Below, in pieces: positions 29,001 through 36,347 of a DNA stretch of 64,000 bases; within the stretch, counting starts at the first letter, position 1; each line of letters begins with the position of its first letter. This stretch comes from Flavobacteriaceae bacterium R38 (lineage in GTDB: Bacteria > Bacteroidota > Bacteroidia > Flavobacteriales > Flavobacteriaceae): positions 124,001-188,000 of the forward strand of contig WXYP01000004.1 of NCBI GenBank assembly GCA_009901575.1, given 5' to 3'. The notes under the pieces are model-generated. The model made no database searches and had not been told where the DNA came from. It saw only the letters and a list, made by a program, of their open reading frames with translations. Position numbers and translations under genes: made by a program.

Positions 29001-29212
29001 TCAGTTTTCCAAAGTCCGCCCGAAGCAGCTCCAATATAATTTATCATAGGATCCCCGGGAACGCCAGCAATAGCAATGGCTCTGTTTCCTTCTGGTCCGA
29101 TAAACCGGAATTTTAAGTTCTTAAAAACTTGATTATTAACTTGAGAAAAAATCAGCCCCGAATTAAGCATACTTAACATTAGGCATAGCATTAAAAACCT
29201 GTTTCTCATCAT
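26042..29212 (-). CDS. Secreted sortilin/VPS10-like beta-propeller protein, long form
   Basis: A 1056-residue secreted protein (signal peptide to about 23) with many Asp-box blades such as KTDDGGVTWNSI, KSEDAGKTWKHM, KTTDGGKNWKRI, RSKDGGESWEAM, RSEDFGETWTLV and SHDDGKNWMRLR. After the propellers come a strand-rich region (about 760-880) and a helical tail (about 910-1056) rich in charged residues, a layout common in flavobacterial proteins of this type. It probably binds peptides or carbohydrate at the cell surface. No catalytic centre was identified. It shares an orientation with the two secreted genes downstream. Confidence 0.87.
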   Translation of the reverse strand: MMRNRFLMLCLMLSMLNSGLIFSQVNNQVFKNLKFRFIGPEGNRAIAIAGVPGDPMINYIGAASGGLWKTDDGGVTWNSIFDNEDVSSIGSIALAPTNPDIVWVGTGETFLIRPAHAMGDGIYKSEDAGKTWKHMGLEKTGRIGRVIVHPTNPDIVYAAALGHGHGPQQERGIYKTTDGGKNWKRILFVDENTGASDIAIDPTNPDNLLVGMWSIHINTWGLNSGGPGGGIYRSKDGGESWEAMSKKGLPGGKDHPVGKTGVAISASNPNIVYALFEIESPALYRSEDFGETWTLVTRNHDINERAPYYTRMAIAPDNPDEIYFLNVKFVVSKDGGKTLKGDYSAGGDNHDMWIDPTNPDRIMVAHDGCASISLNHGKTYQRVVLPIAQMYHVAVDNQIPYNVYGNRQDGYSYRGPSNSLQGYIPLGLWEGVGGCESGFAQPDPFDNNIVWSGCYDGGLERYDARTGHSQDVRVWPEAGYGWAPADVKYRWYWNFPLTFSNHVKHRVYVGSQFVHKTDDNGNSWQVISPDLTLNLKSHQQSSGGIATDNLMTFDGSTLISIKESQMEEGLIWTGSNDGQVHITRDYGKNWVNVSKNIPNLPEWGTISNIEVSRYGKGTAYITVDLHQMGNFDPYVYKTSDYGQSWKMISSTVPKSIHSFAHVIKEDPKREGMLYLGVDNGMYVSHDDGKNWMRLRNNLPPSPVYWLEIQEQFDDLIVGTYGRGYYILDNISPLREYATDASNKDVHLFSLRQAYRFHDKQAIKTDGPSLSSGVNPAYGADINYFLKDSTDAKVEIQILSVNNEIIRTLKGTGKAGVNRVMWDLRYEPTYKPRLRSTPPGRPWVQLNGEGWRPLVTWDLDLWRGQLGPRAVPDEYKVKLIIDEKEYVRELQVLKDPKSEGNIDDIKAQVALSLELRDAMNLAVNMINQVEIIRSELNEVIPKLTRRNDIKKAKELLVKAESIAASLYDIHLTGAREDAFRAPMKLYGRLSALASDLGGHGIDFKPTEQQKEVYRIFNKRLDNVNQQFKKFIEQEVIRLNDQLEKSKLQILLERKIKS

Positions 29213-29255
29213 AACACAATTTTATCTTTTTGATTAGATGTCACTTGAAGACCAA

Positions 29256-29263
29256 CAAATATA
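29256..29263 (-). promoter_or_regulatory. Candidate -7 box upstream of the long propeller gene
   Basis: TATATTTG on the minus strand fits the flavobacterial -7 pattern TAnnTTTG and lies 44 bp before the ATG at 29212. No TTG was found at the expected -33 distance. Confidence 0.35.
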
Positions 29264-29346
29264 ACCATTAAAATTACACCTTTTTGTATTGTGATTTTTA
29301 AAACAATTTAGTCTTTAAGCGGCTGTTTTTTTCTATGCAGAATGCT

Positions 29347-29354
29347 TAGTTTTG
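29347..29354 (+). promoter_or_regulatory. Candidate -7 box ahead of the leader reading frame
   Basis: TAGTTTTG fits TAnnTTTG. A transcript starting near 29361 would begin about 25 nt before the small reading frame at 29386. No clear -33 TTG is present. Confidence 0.35.
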
Positions 29355-29385
29355 TTTCTATTAAAAAATATCAGATAAAATAAGC

Positions 29386-29451
29386 ATGTTAAAAGCTTTA
29401 TTTCGAAGAGAAATAACGAATAGCGAACAGCATGTGACTTTTGAAAAATAG
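29386..29451 (+). CDS. Candidate 21-codon leader peptide (copy A)
   Basis: A small open frame MLKAL...NSEQHVTFEK followed by TAG. It ends 14 nt before the ATG of the aminopeptidase gene. A second copy at 44294-44362 encodes MLKAL...NSEQHVTFERQ and also ends 14 nt before another gene's ATG. Fourteen codons encode the same residue in both copies (MLKAL and NSEQHVTFE), and only the threonine codon of that block differs. The match continues past the stop (AAATATAAA and CACATGAA). It may be translated, or the conserved unit may be RNA or DNA. No family is known to me. Confidence 0.4.
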   Translation: MLKALFRREITNSEQHVTFEK

Positions 29452-29465
29452 TAAATATAAAACAC

Positions 29466-30758
29466 ATGAAGTATCACAGGATAGACAATCGGCTTTTTAT
29501 AAAAAACAGAGAAAAGTTTACAGCTAAAATGAAATCAAAAAGTATAGCTGTTTTTAATTCTAACGATTTATATCCGATAGGGGCAGATAGTGTAATGCCT
29601 TTTCAGCAGGCAAGAGATATTTTTTATTTGAGTGGAGTAGATCAGGAAGAAAGTATTTTATTGCTGTTTCCTGATGCACTAGACCCAAAACATAGGGAAA
29701 TTTTATTTGTTAAAGAAACGAATGAACATATTGCTATTTGGGAAGGGGAAAAACTTTCAAAAGAAGCAGGATTTGAAGTAAGCGGAATTAAAACGATTTA
29801 TTGGTTGTCTGATTTTAACAAGGTATTTTTTGATTTAATGACAGAGGCAGAAAACATCTATTTTAATACCAATGAGCATTACAGGCAAGCTGTAGAAACC
29901 GAAACAAGAGAAGATAGATTCATCAAATGGTGTAAAGAAAAATTTCCTGCACATAAATGGGAAAAAAGTAACCCAATATTACAAGAGATAAGAGGTGTAA
30001 AAGAGCAACAAGAAATAGATTTGATTGAACATGCGTGTTCCATTACTGAAAAAGGATTTAGAAGAGTCTTAAATTTTGTAAAGCCAGGGGTTTGGGAATA
30101 TGAAATTGAGGCAGAATATATTCATGAATTTATAAGAAACAGATCAAGAGGGTTTTCTTATACTCCAATAATTGCATCAGGTTTTAACGCGAATGTATTG
30201 CATTACATTGAAAATAATCAGCAGTGTAAAGATGGGGACTTAATATTGATGGATGTTGGAGCTTCTTATGCTAATTACACTAGCGATATGTCGAGGACTA
30301 TTCCTGTGAACGGACGTTTTACGCAACGGCAAAAGGATATCTATAATGCTGTTTTAAAGGTGAAAAATGAAGCAACAAAACTTCTTGTTCCCGGAACCAT
30401 TTGGGCAGAATATCATGTAGAAGTTGGAAAATTGATGACTTCTGAATTATTAAACTTAGGATTACTTGATAAAGCAGATATTCAAAATGAAGACCCTAAC
30501 TGGCCTGCATATAAGAAATACTTTATGCACGGGACTTCTCATCACATGGGATTAGATACACATGATTACGGACGTCTTAAAACACCAATGGAAGCTAATA
30601 TGGTATTTACTGTTGAGCCCGGAATCTACCTTCCAAAAGAAAGTATGGGAATCCGTTTAGAAGATGACGTAGTAATCCAACCAACAGGAGAGCCGGTTAA
30701 TCTCATGAAAAATATTCCTATTGAAATAGAAGAGATAGAAGACTTGATGAATTCATAA
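29466..30758 (+). CDS. pepP: Xaa-Pro aminopeptidase (M24B)
   Basis: It removes an N-terminal residue that precedes proline. The N-terminal creatinase-like domain (1-170) is followed by the pita-bread catalytic domain with five metal ligands: Asp in LMDVGASY, Asp in TSDMSRT, His in GTSHHMGLDTHD, Glu in FTVEPGIYLP and Glu in IRLEDDVVI. Length 430 is typical. The protein is cytosolic, without a signal peptide. It is preceded by the leader reading frame at 29386, which may couple its translation to an upstream event. Confidence 0.94.
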   Translation: MKYHRIDNRLFIKNREKFTAKMKSKSIAVFNSNDLYPIGADSVMPFQQARDIFYLSGVDQEESILLLFPDALDPKHREILFVKETNEHIAIWEGEKLSKEAGFEVSGIKTIYWLSDFNKVFFDLMTEAENIYFNTNEHYRQAVETETREDRFIKWCKEKFPAHKWEKSNPILQEIRGVKEQQEIDLIEHACSITEKGFRRVLNFVKPGVWEYEIEAEYIHEFIRNRSRGFSYTPIIASGFNANVLHYIENNQQCKDGDLILMDVGASYANYTSDMSRTIPVNGRFTQRQKDIYNAVLKVKNEATKLLVPGTIWAEYHVEVGKLMTSELLNLGLLDKADIQNEDPNWPAYKKYFMHGTSHHMGLDTHDYGRLKTPMEANMVFTVEPGIYLPKESMGIRLEDDVVIQPTGEPVNLMKNIPIEIEEIEDLMNS

Positions 30759-30932
30759 TTTTCTGCCCCGCATCGGGTTGTGATTGGGGGCATTGTTAGG
30801 GAAACAATTTCCAGAGTGAATAGCTTCTGAGGTGTATCGAACCAGATTTGAGTCTCATAAGCTATTTTCAATGAATGCTTTTGAGATCATCAATTTGCTC
30901 TGCTGTTAACGGTTGCTTTTTTGATAAAAAAT
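30759..30932. other. Intergenic stretch between converging genes
   Basis: This stretch separates the aminopeptidase stop from the brnQ stop. It contains TGCCCC and GGGGCA (about 30766-30795), which could pair as a weak stem with no T run. No gene was seen. Confidence 0.4.
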
Positions 30933-32225
30933 CTAACGATCTCTTTTTGAGTAAAATAGATTAATTGCGATGAAAACAACAAAAACAGGGATCAACCACC
31001 CAATACTGTAGCTGGCTAGCGGGATGTTTTCTTTAATCGGTTGCATTTGCTCCCCCATTCCGATAGAGGACAGAAAATCCGGAATACTAAAAATTATAGT
31101 TGTAATAACTGCTCCTCTAAACACAATTGGAGGTGTGAATTTTTCAGGAAGCACATTTAAAAGGATTAAAATAATTGTAATAGGATAAATAAACATCAGT
31201 ACCGGAATAGCGATTACAATTATGGAATGAAAATCCAATTGCCCTATAACAATCCCAAAAACAGATGCGATAATAGCAGTAATGGTATAAGCCGTTTGAG
31301 ACTCTTTAAACAGACCTTTGAAATAATCGGCAGTTCCGGTAACAATTCCAACTGCAGTAGTGAAGCAGGCAAGAGCAATTAAAATGCTTAAGACGGTGTT
31401 CCCAAATGTTCCCAGCGATGCTAAGCTTATTCCCCTTAACAAGGTAGCTCTTTGCATATCGTTACTGAGTGAAGTATCGATCAAAATTTCGGAACCAAAA
31501 AATGCACCAACTGAAATTAAACCTGTATAAATAATGAATAATCCTAAACCCGCTATTAATCCGGATCTGATGATGAGTTTTTTCTTTGATTCGAAAGAAG
31601 TATGTCCTTTTAAATTTAAAGATATGATGATAACACCACCAACTACAACTGCTCCTATAGCATCAAAAGTTTGATATCCTTCAAGTAGTCCGCTAACAAC
31701 AGGTACTTCAAAAGCAGAGGGATTCATAGAAAAATTACTTGAAAATAAACCAATTCCTATTACCAAAAACAGGGTAATTACAATCAGAGGAGTCAAAAAC
31801 TTCCCTATAATATTTAAAATTTTAGACCGATTTAATGCAAATATTAATACTAAGGTAAAATATACACTACTGGTTAATAACGGGCTGCTTCCAAAAAAAG
31901 GATGAATGGCAATTTCATGTGTTGCAGATGCTGTTCTTGGAGAAGGAATAGCTATGGAAATAACATAAATCAGAAAACAGTAAACCAGGCTAAACGTAGG
32001 TGAGACTTTTTTACCAAAATCATACATAGTTCCCTGTAAGCGGGCATGTGCCAGAATCCCTAATATTGGAATAATTACCGCTGCGATCATAAAACCTATG
32101 GTGACTAAATACCAGTTGTTACCAGCATTATAACCTAAAAGGGGAGGAAGTAGCAAATTACCGGCACCAAAAAACAGAGAAAAAAGCGCAAAACCGGTAA
32201 TGAAAATTTCTTTCTTTTTAATCAT
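30933..32225 (-). CDS. brnQ: Branched-chain amino acid transport carrier (LIVCS family)
   Basis: A 430-residue inner-membrane protein with about 12 helices. It takes up leucine, isoleucine and valine with sodium or proton. The N-terminal LFSLFFGAGNLLLPPLLGYNAG is the family hallmark, and ILGILAHARLQG and the TTAVGIVTGTADYF segment agree. It is a single gene, converging with the aminopeptidase gene. The ATG at 32225 is well placed before the first helix. Confidence 0.94.
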   Translation of the reverse strand: MIKKKEIFITGFALFSLFFGAGNLLLPPLLGYNAGNNWYLVTIGFMIAAVIIPILGILAHARLQGTMYDFGKKVSPTFSLVYCFLIYVISIAIPSPRTASATHEIAIHPFFGSSPLLTSSVYFTLVLIFALNRSKILNIIGKFLTPLIVITLFLVIGIGLFSSNFSMNPSAFEVPVVSGLLEGYQTFDAIGAVVVGGVIIISLNLKGHTSFESKKKLIIRSGLIAGLGLFIIYTGLISVGAFFGSEILIDTSLSNDMQRATLLRGISLASLGTFGNTVLSILIALACFTTAVGIVTGTADYFKGLFKESQTAYTITAIIASVFGIVIGQLDFHSIIVIAIPVLMFIYPITIILILLNVLPEKFTPPIVFRGAVITTIIFSIPDFLSSIGMGEQMQPIKENIPLASYSIGWLIPVFVVFIAINLFYSKRDR

Positions 32226-32446
32226 TTATTAATAAATATACGTCGAAAGATAAGACAAATAAGGAATTCTAGGATAAGAATTGATTTTTTATTTAACCCC
32301 TGTTTTTAATTGAAAATCTTTCACAAAGAACAATAATAAATTGATAATTAGTATTTTATATCCAGATTTAATGATGATTTTTTAATATAAAAAAATACAG
32401 TTCATCATGTTTATTAATAATTTTTTATAAAAAACAACGTTTAAAT

Positions 32447-32476
32447 TTGGTAGTTACAAAAATTTGACTACATTTA
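32447..32476 (+). promoter_or_regulatory. Promoter ahead of the small zinc-ribbon gene
   Basis: TTG (32447-32449), 19-nt spacer, TACATTTA (32469-32476): one base off the flavobacterial consensus TTG-N19-TAnnTTTG. The ATG follows 28 bp later. The rest of the 279-bp gap (32226-32446) is very AT-rich and shows nothing else. Confidence 0.55.
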
Positions 32477-32504
32477 TAGAACCAAATCTTAACATATACC
32501 TATT

Positions 32505-32771
32505 ATGCCTAATTCCCAAATCAAGCAAAATGTATCTGTAGGCAGAATTCTCTGCTCGATCTTCGGACATCGTTTTATCGTAACCAGAAAAGTAACAGCT
32601 CACATCAAAGAATATGAATGTGCATGTTGCGGAAAGCAAGTAACAATAGATGCCAAAGGCAATCTGGCTTCTCTGACCCCTCAATTAAAGGAAATCAATG
32701 AGACATTAGCTATGTTACATCAAAAGAAATTATCGCAAGCACAACAACATCAACATCATCCTGCAGCTTAA
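32505..32771 (+). CDS. Small putative zinc-ribbon protein with His-rich tail
   Basis: An 88-residue soluble protein. ILCSIFGHRF followed by YECACCGKQV gives a Cys/His pair and a CxxC pair, a layout like the DUF1660 group of small metal-binding proteins. The C-terminal tail carries four histidines (QQHQHHPAA), which is unusual and could also bind metal. It has its own promoter and terminator, so it is a single-gene unit. The function is unknown. It might be a nucleic-acid or regulatory adaptor (inference). Confidence 0.75.
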   Translation: MPNSQIKQNVSVGRILCSIFGHRFIVTRKVTAHIKEYECACCGKQVTIDAKGNLASLTPQLKEINETLAMLHQKKLSQAQQHQHHPAA

Positions 32772-32796
32772 TTTAAGTTCACAGGATTTTTTGTAT

Positions 32797-32840
32797 ACAT
32801 AAACCTTCTAAAGAATTTAGAAGGTTTATGTGTTTTTATT
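32797..32840 (+). terminator. Intrinsic terminator of the small zinc-ribbon gene
   Basis: A perfect 16-bp stem (32797-32812 with 32816-32831) closes a GAA loop and is followed by T5 (32833-32837). Confidence 0.9.
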
Positions 32841-32949
32841 AATAAACTACTTTTCCTTGATTTCTTAACGTTATTAAATCTAAGGTTTGATACTAAGTTT
32901 AAATTTTTATTTGCTTAATTTTGCATAGATAATCTAAAAACCTTCCGGA

Positions 32950-33786
32950 TTGGGCAGAGGAATTGTCTACATGTTTATTGCCGCATTTGCCTTTTCATGG
33001 ATGAATCTTTTAGCTAAGTATCTAAATGATTTTCATCCGCTGCAAGTTGTCTTTTTTAGAGCCATTGGTACCTTTGTCTTTATTTTTCCTTACATGCTTA
33101 GCAAAAAAATATCGGTAATAGGGAATAATGTTTTTTGGCTAAGTTTACGAGGTCTTCTCAGTTTTGTGTCTCTATCTCTGTTCTTTATGGTCATACAGCG
33201 AATTCCTCTTGGATCTGCTGTTGCACTTCGGTATACAGCTCCTATTTTTAGTGTGATCTTTGCTTATTTTATTTTAAAGGAAAATGTGAAATTATGGCAA
33301 TGGATAAGCTTGTTGATTTCTGTTTTGGGAGCTTTTATCATGAAAGGTGTTGATTTTAGAATAGATAGCCTGAGCTTTATACTTATTGCACTATCGGCTT
33401 TACTGGTGGGTAGCGTTTTTACCATTATCAGGTATTTAGGATCCAGGGAGCATTATTTGACCATCATAAATTACTTTATGGTGTTTTCTATTGTCGGAAG
33501 TCTTTTTTTTATTCAACATTGGCGAATGCCAGTTGGCGAAGAATGGTATTGGGTGTGTAGTATAGGTATTTTGGGTTTAATAGGCCAGGTACTTTTAACC
33601 AGGGCTTTCCAATTAGCAGATACCAGTACTGTAGCTCCAATAAAATATATGGAATTGGTTTATGCTTTACTTTTCGGATTTATACTCTTTGGAGAAACAT
33701 ATACTTTCTGGCCTGTTGCGGGGATGTTGCTCGTAGTAGTAGGGATGTTATTGAACCTTTGGGTAAAAAGAAGAGAGAAAAGCTAA
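32950..33786 (+). CDS. EamA/DMT family transporter
   Basis: Two repeated EamA domains give about ten helices in 278 residues. The protein probably exports or imports a small metabolite. The paired motifs HPLQVVFFRAIGTF and LRYTAPIFSVIFAYFILKE in the first half, with TSTVAPIKYMELVYALLFGFILFGE in the second, are typical. The frame given starts with TTG (32950). An ATG at 32971 would remove seven residues but leave the first helix intact, so the start is undecided. The substrate cannot be predicted. Confidence 0.9.
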   Translation: MGRGIVYMFIAAFAFSWMNLLAKYLNDFHPLQVVFFRAIGTFVFIFPYMLSKKISVIGNNVFWLSLRGLLSFVSLSLFFMVIQRIPLGSAVALRYTAPIFSVIFAYFILKENVKLWQWISLLISVLGAFIMKGVDFRIDSLSFILIALSALLVGSVFTIIRYLGSREHYLTIINYFMVFSIVGSLFFIQHWRMPVGEEWYWVCSIGILGLIGQVLLTRAFQLADTSTVAPIKYMELVYALLFGFILFGETYTFWPVAGMLLVVVGMLLNLWVKRREKS

Positions 33787-33834
33787 GGCTATTTAAGATT
33801 CTTTATTCAATCTTAAAACCAAATACTTCAACCT

Positions 33835-34326
33835 TTACTTTTTCCGGTTATAATTAATTCTCCATGAAAGTGTCCAGTTTTCTCCGCCATCTGTACTGTT
33901 TTCCCAATCCCATACAAATTTATCCTTAGTGATATTTTTAAAAGTCATTCGCTGTATAATCTTTTTATCTCCCTGAACGACTATTTTTGTTTTAAAAACC
34001 GGACCATCATTGCCAATATCACCAATGAAATCAAAATATCCTCCCTGGTTATCTGCCCATGCCTGATGCCACTCTTTTTTTACCGGATTATATACAGAGA
34101 TACTGGTTCCTTTAAATCCGGTATCGGGATCTTCAAAATTTTCCTGGATTACCTTATTATCCAGTATTTTAATAATCTGATTAATGCCTTTGCCTTTGGT
34201 ACCATCTGGTTTATCCCAGGTAAGTTCCCATTCTCCAACCCAAAAGTCGAATGTTTTTTCATCTAATTTTTGAGCCATTCCGCTAAATGATAAAAATAAT
34301 AGTGTACTAATTATAGCTGTTTTCAT
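33835..34326 (-). CDS. Secreted DUF1579-like protein
   Basis: A 163-residue exported protein (signal peptide ending GMAQ). The mature part opens with FDFWVGEWELTW and has NPVKKEWHQAWADNQGG and IQRMTFKNITKDKFVWDWENSTDGGENW. These fit the beta-barrel DUF1579 family, whose members often begin with an xxFWVGxW motif. It is a paralogue of the protein encoded 37 bp upstream (34364-34972) and is probably in the same transcript. The function is unknown. Confidence 0.8.
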   Translation of the reverse strand: MKTAIISTLLFLSFSGMAQKLDEKTFDFWVGEWELTWDKPDGTKGKGINQIIKILDNKVIQENFEDPDTGFKGTSISVYNPVKKEWHQAWADNQGGYFDFIGDIGNDGPVFKTKIVVQGDKKIIQRMTFKNITKDKFVWDWENSTDGGENWTLSWRINYNRKK

Positions 34327-34363
34327 TTTTAAAGAGATTTAGTTGTTTTATTAAAGTGGAATA

Positions 34364-34972
34364 CTATTTAGAACCTATTTTTTTACAGTGTATTTTCCAG
34401 AAACTGTTTCCTGTAGTATCTTCTTCTGAACTCAATATTTTCCCTTCCCAGTCAAATCCTTTTTCACTAATATTCGAAAAAGTAAGAATACTAGGGATAT
34501 CTCCTGTTGGGGTTTTAATATTTCCTTTCAAAATTATATTACCACTTTTCACGCCTCCTGTCCATGTATCAGGTTCATTATTTAAGTTAGGAGAAAAATA
34601 AGTGACATACCATGTTTTGTTAACCTGATCATAAACCCTGATGCTTGTAAAATATGAAACATTATTTTTATCACCGTACCAGCCCTCATCCTGAACCCCG
34701 TTTCCATTCATAATATATTTCCATCTCCATTTTAAAGCGATGGAATCACTCCATTTTCCATCAGGTTGTAATCGCGTGCTTTTACAAGCACAAATTCCTA
34801 TCAACTTATCATAATCTTTAAGTTGAGGTATAGCATTTGAGTTTGACTTGCCATAAGGATTATCTTTTGAGGGTTCATTGACAGACCACGACTCAGGAAA
34901 TATAGATTCATTTTGAGAACTGGCACATATTGTGATTAAAAAAAATATAATAAAGAAGATTTGTGTTTTCAT
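34364..34972 (-). CDS. Secreted protein related to DUF1579
   Basis: A 202-residue exported protein (signal peptide ending CASSQ) with the same strand order as its downstream neighbour: YDKLIGICACKSTRLQPDGKW, RVYDQVNKTWYVTYFSPN and LTFSNISEKGFDWEGKI. The FWVGxW motif is replaced by LIGICACKS, so it is a divergent member with two extra cysteines. A TTTGTAA box lies 62 bp before its ATG, and a like box precedes the AraC gene upstream. It probably belongs to that regulator's target unit. Confidence 0.72.
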   Translation of the reverse strand: MKTQIFFIIFFLITICASSQNESIFPESWSVNEPSKDNPYGKSNSNAIPQLKDYDKLIGICACKSTRLQPDGKWSDSIALKWRWKYIMNGNGVQDEGWYGDKNNVSYFTSIRVYDQVNKTWYVTYFSPNLNNEPDTWTGGVKSGNIILKGNIKTPTGDIPSILTFSNISEKGFDWEGKILSSEEDTTGNSFWKIHCKKIGSK

Positions 34973-35033
34973 TATTATCGGGTAATTGATTTATTACTAT
35001 TCAAATCAAGGATAATTTTTTATATATGATGTT

Positions 35034-35046
35034 AACCTTTGTAAGG
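35034..35046 (-). promoter_or_regulatory. AraC-associated box upstream of the secreted DUF1579-like gene
   Basis: AACCTTTGTAAGG on the plus strand, with CCTT-TGT-AAGG as a small palindrome, 62 bp upstream of the ATG at 34972. The identical 13 bases occur at 36307-36319 before the AraC gene. Confidence 0.5.
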
Positions 35047-35138
35047 GAATACGCTTTTTAACTGATTTTAACATCAAACTAATAAAATTCCCTCTTTTTA
35101 TAACTTAATAGAAGTAAACTGCTAAAGTATTTTCTTGC

Positions 35139-36257
35139 TTAAGAAGCGTCGTGGCGTGAATGAATATTATTAATATAATCGGAAGGCGTAGTACCGGTAA
35201 ATTTTTTAAAAGCTTTGTAAAAAGAAACTCTATTGTTAAAACCAACAGAATAGGCAATTTGGGTAATATTTAAATCTCCTCTTTTATCCATTAATAATCC
35301 TTTGGCTTCGGTAATTCTGTGCTGATTGATATAATCAAAAAAAGGCAATTGAAAGTGTTCATTAATTACCTGAGACATGTGATGCCTGGATAAGTTTAAT
35401 AATTTTGCTAAATCTTCCAGGCGTAAATCGTTTTCTAAAAAAGGTTTATCATTTGCCATGATAATTATGAGACGCTCTTTTAATTCTATGGAATGGCTTT
35501 TGGTTAAACCTGTTTTTTTGTATTTAATAAAAGGAATGATCTTTTCCATAGATAATCCGTTAAATACATCAGGTTGCATTAATCCGAAATAACTCACCAT
35601 ACCAATGAAGAACACTATCATGTATCCAATGAAATAGTCATTTTCTTTGGTGATTAAAGCCAGAGCAGCTAATACAAAATAAGAGGTAAAGGCTATCCAA
35701 TATCCGAAATAGAAGCTGATAAAAAATTTAAGCCACATTTTTTTATTGCTACCCAGGTGGGGCTTATTTTTTCTTAGTATAACTAATGTTGAAACCCCGT
35801 ATATAAATAATTGTAAAATGATAATCCAGGCAATAAACTTTGGAGTGTATCCATAATCTCTCCAGGTGCCGTTGGTTAATACGGTCAATTTAGATGTTGA
35901 ATCTAAAATAAGGAGCGGCCATTTTCCTATCAAAACAAGGATTAGAGGAAGAAAATGGAATATGTCATAACGTTTAAATGCACGCTGCTTAATCACCCTT
36001 CTGACATATAGGTAAAATAGGGGACCATAAGAAATCCATGGAAAATGATTTGTAAATAAAAGAGAGGCATATCTTTCTGTGAAAATTAATTCTGACCAGT
36101 AAAGCGAATTCCATGTGATATTATATGCAAATAGTATTAAATAGATACCAAGAATTGCATTGGCAATACGATCTCCTTTCCTTTTAACAAAGAAAAAAAC
36201 AGATAATAATAACCCTAAAAAAGCAAAAAGCAAAAAACTAATCTCAAAAAAATTCAT
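35139..36257 (-). CDS. AraC family regulator with seven membrane helices
   Basis: It has the same plan as the protein at 10590-11708 (both 372 residues): seven hydrophobic segments in the first 230 residues, then an AraC double helix-turn-helix (LRLEDLAKLLNLSRHHMSQV, then ITQIAYSVGFNNRVSFYKAFK and TTPSDYI). It is a membrane-bound one-component regulator. The two secreted DUF1579-like genes follow on the same strand. An identical 13-base box lies before this gene and before the first of them, suggesting autoregulation plus control of the neighbours. Confidence 0.9.
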   Translation of the reverse strand: MNFFEISFLLFAFLGLLLSVFFFVKRKGDRIANAILGIYLILFAYNITWNSLYWSELIFTERYASLLFTNHFPWISYGPLFYLYVRRVIKQRAFKRYDIFHFLPLILVLIGKWPLLILDSTSKLTVLTNGTWRDYGYTPKFIAWIIILQLFIYGVSTLVILRKNKPHLGSNKKMWLKFFISFYFGYWIAFTSYFVLAALALITKENDYFIGYMIVFFIGMVSYFGLMQPDVFNGLSMEKIIPFIKYKKTGLTKSHSIELKERLIIIMANDKPFLENDLRLEDLAKLLNLSRHHMSQVINEHFQLPFFDYINQHRITEAKGLLMDKRGDLNITQIAYSVGFNNRVSFYKAFKKFTGTTPSDYINNIHSRHDAS

Positions 36258-36306
36258 CTTAGTCCGAATTTATATAAAATTACGATTATTGCTTTTTTTG
36301 CTTGTA

Positions 36307-36319
36307 AACCTTTGTAAGG
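36307..36319 (-). promoter_or_regulatory. AraC-associated box upstream of the 7TM-AraC gene
   Basis: The same 13 bases as at 35034-35046, 50 bp upstream of the AraC ATG. The surrounding bases are also partly alike (AA, C, TT and AAC at matching distances). Confidence 0.5.
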
Positions 36320-36347
36320 AAAGCCTGTTTTGAACAGAAAAATTCTT

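Noticed and set aside
30626-30871. Minus-strand open frame over the end of the aminopeptidase gene
   Set aside because: It overlaps a conserved enzyme on the opposite strand and matches no family.
30848-30945. Frame downstream of brnQ that reads KKQPLTAEQIDDLKSIH
   Set aside because: It looked like a frameshifted brnQ tail, but brnQ already has its normal length and the frame is closed by a stop just upstream.
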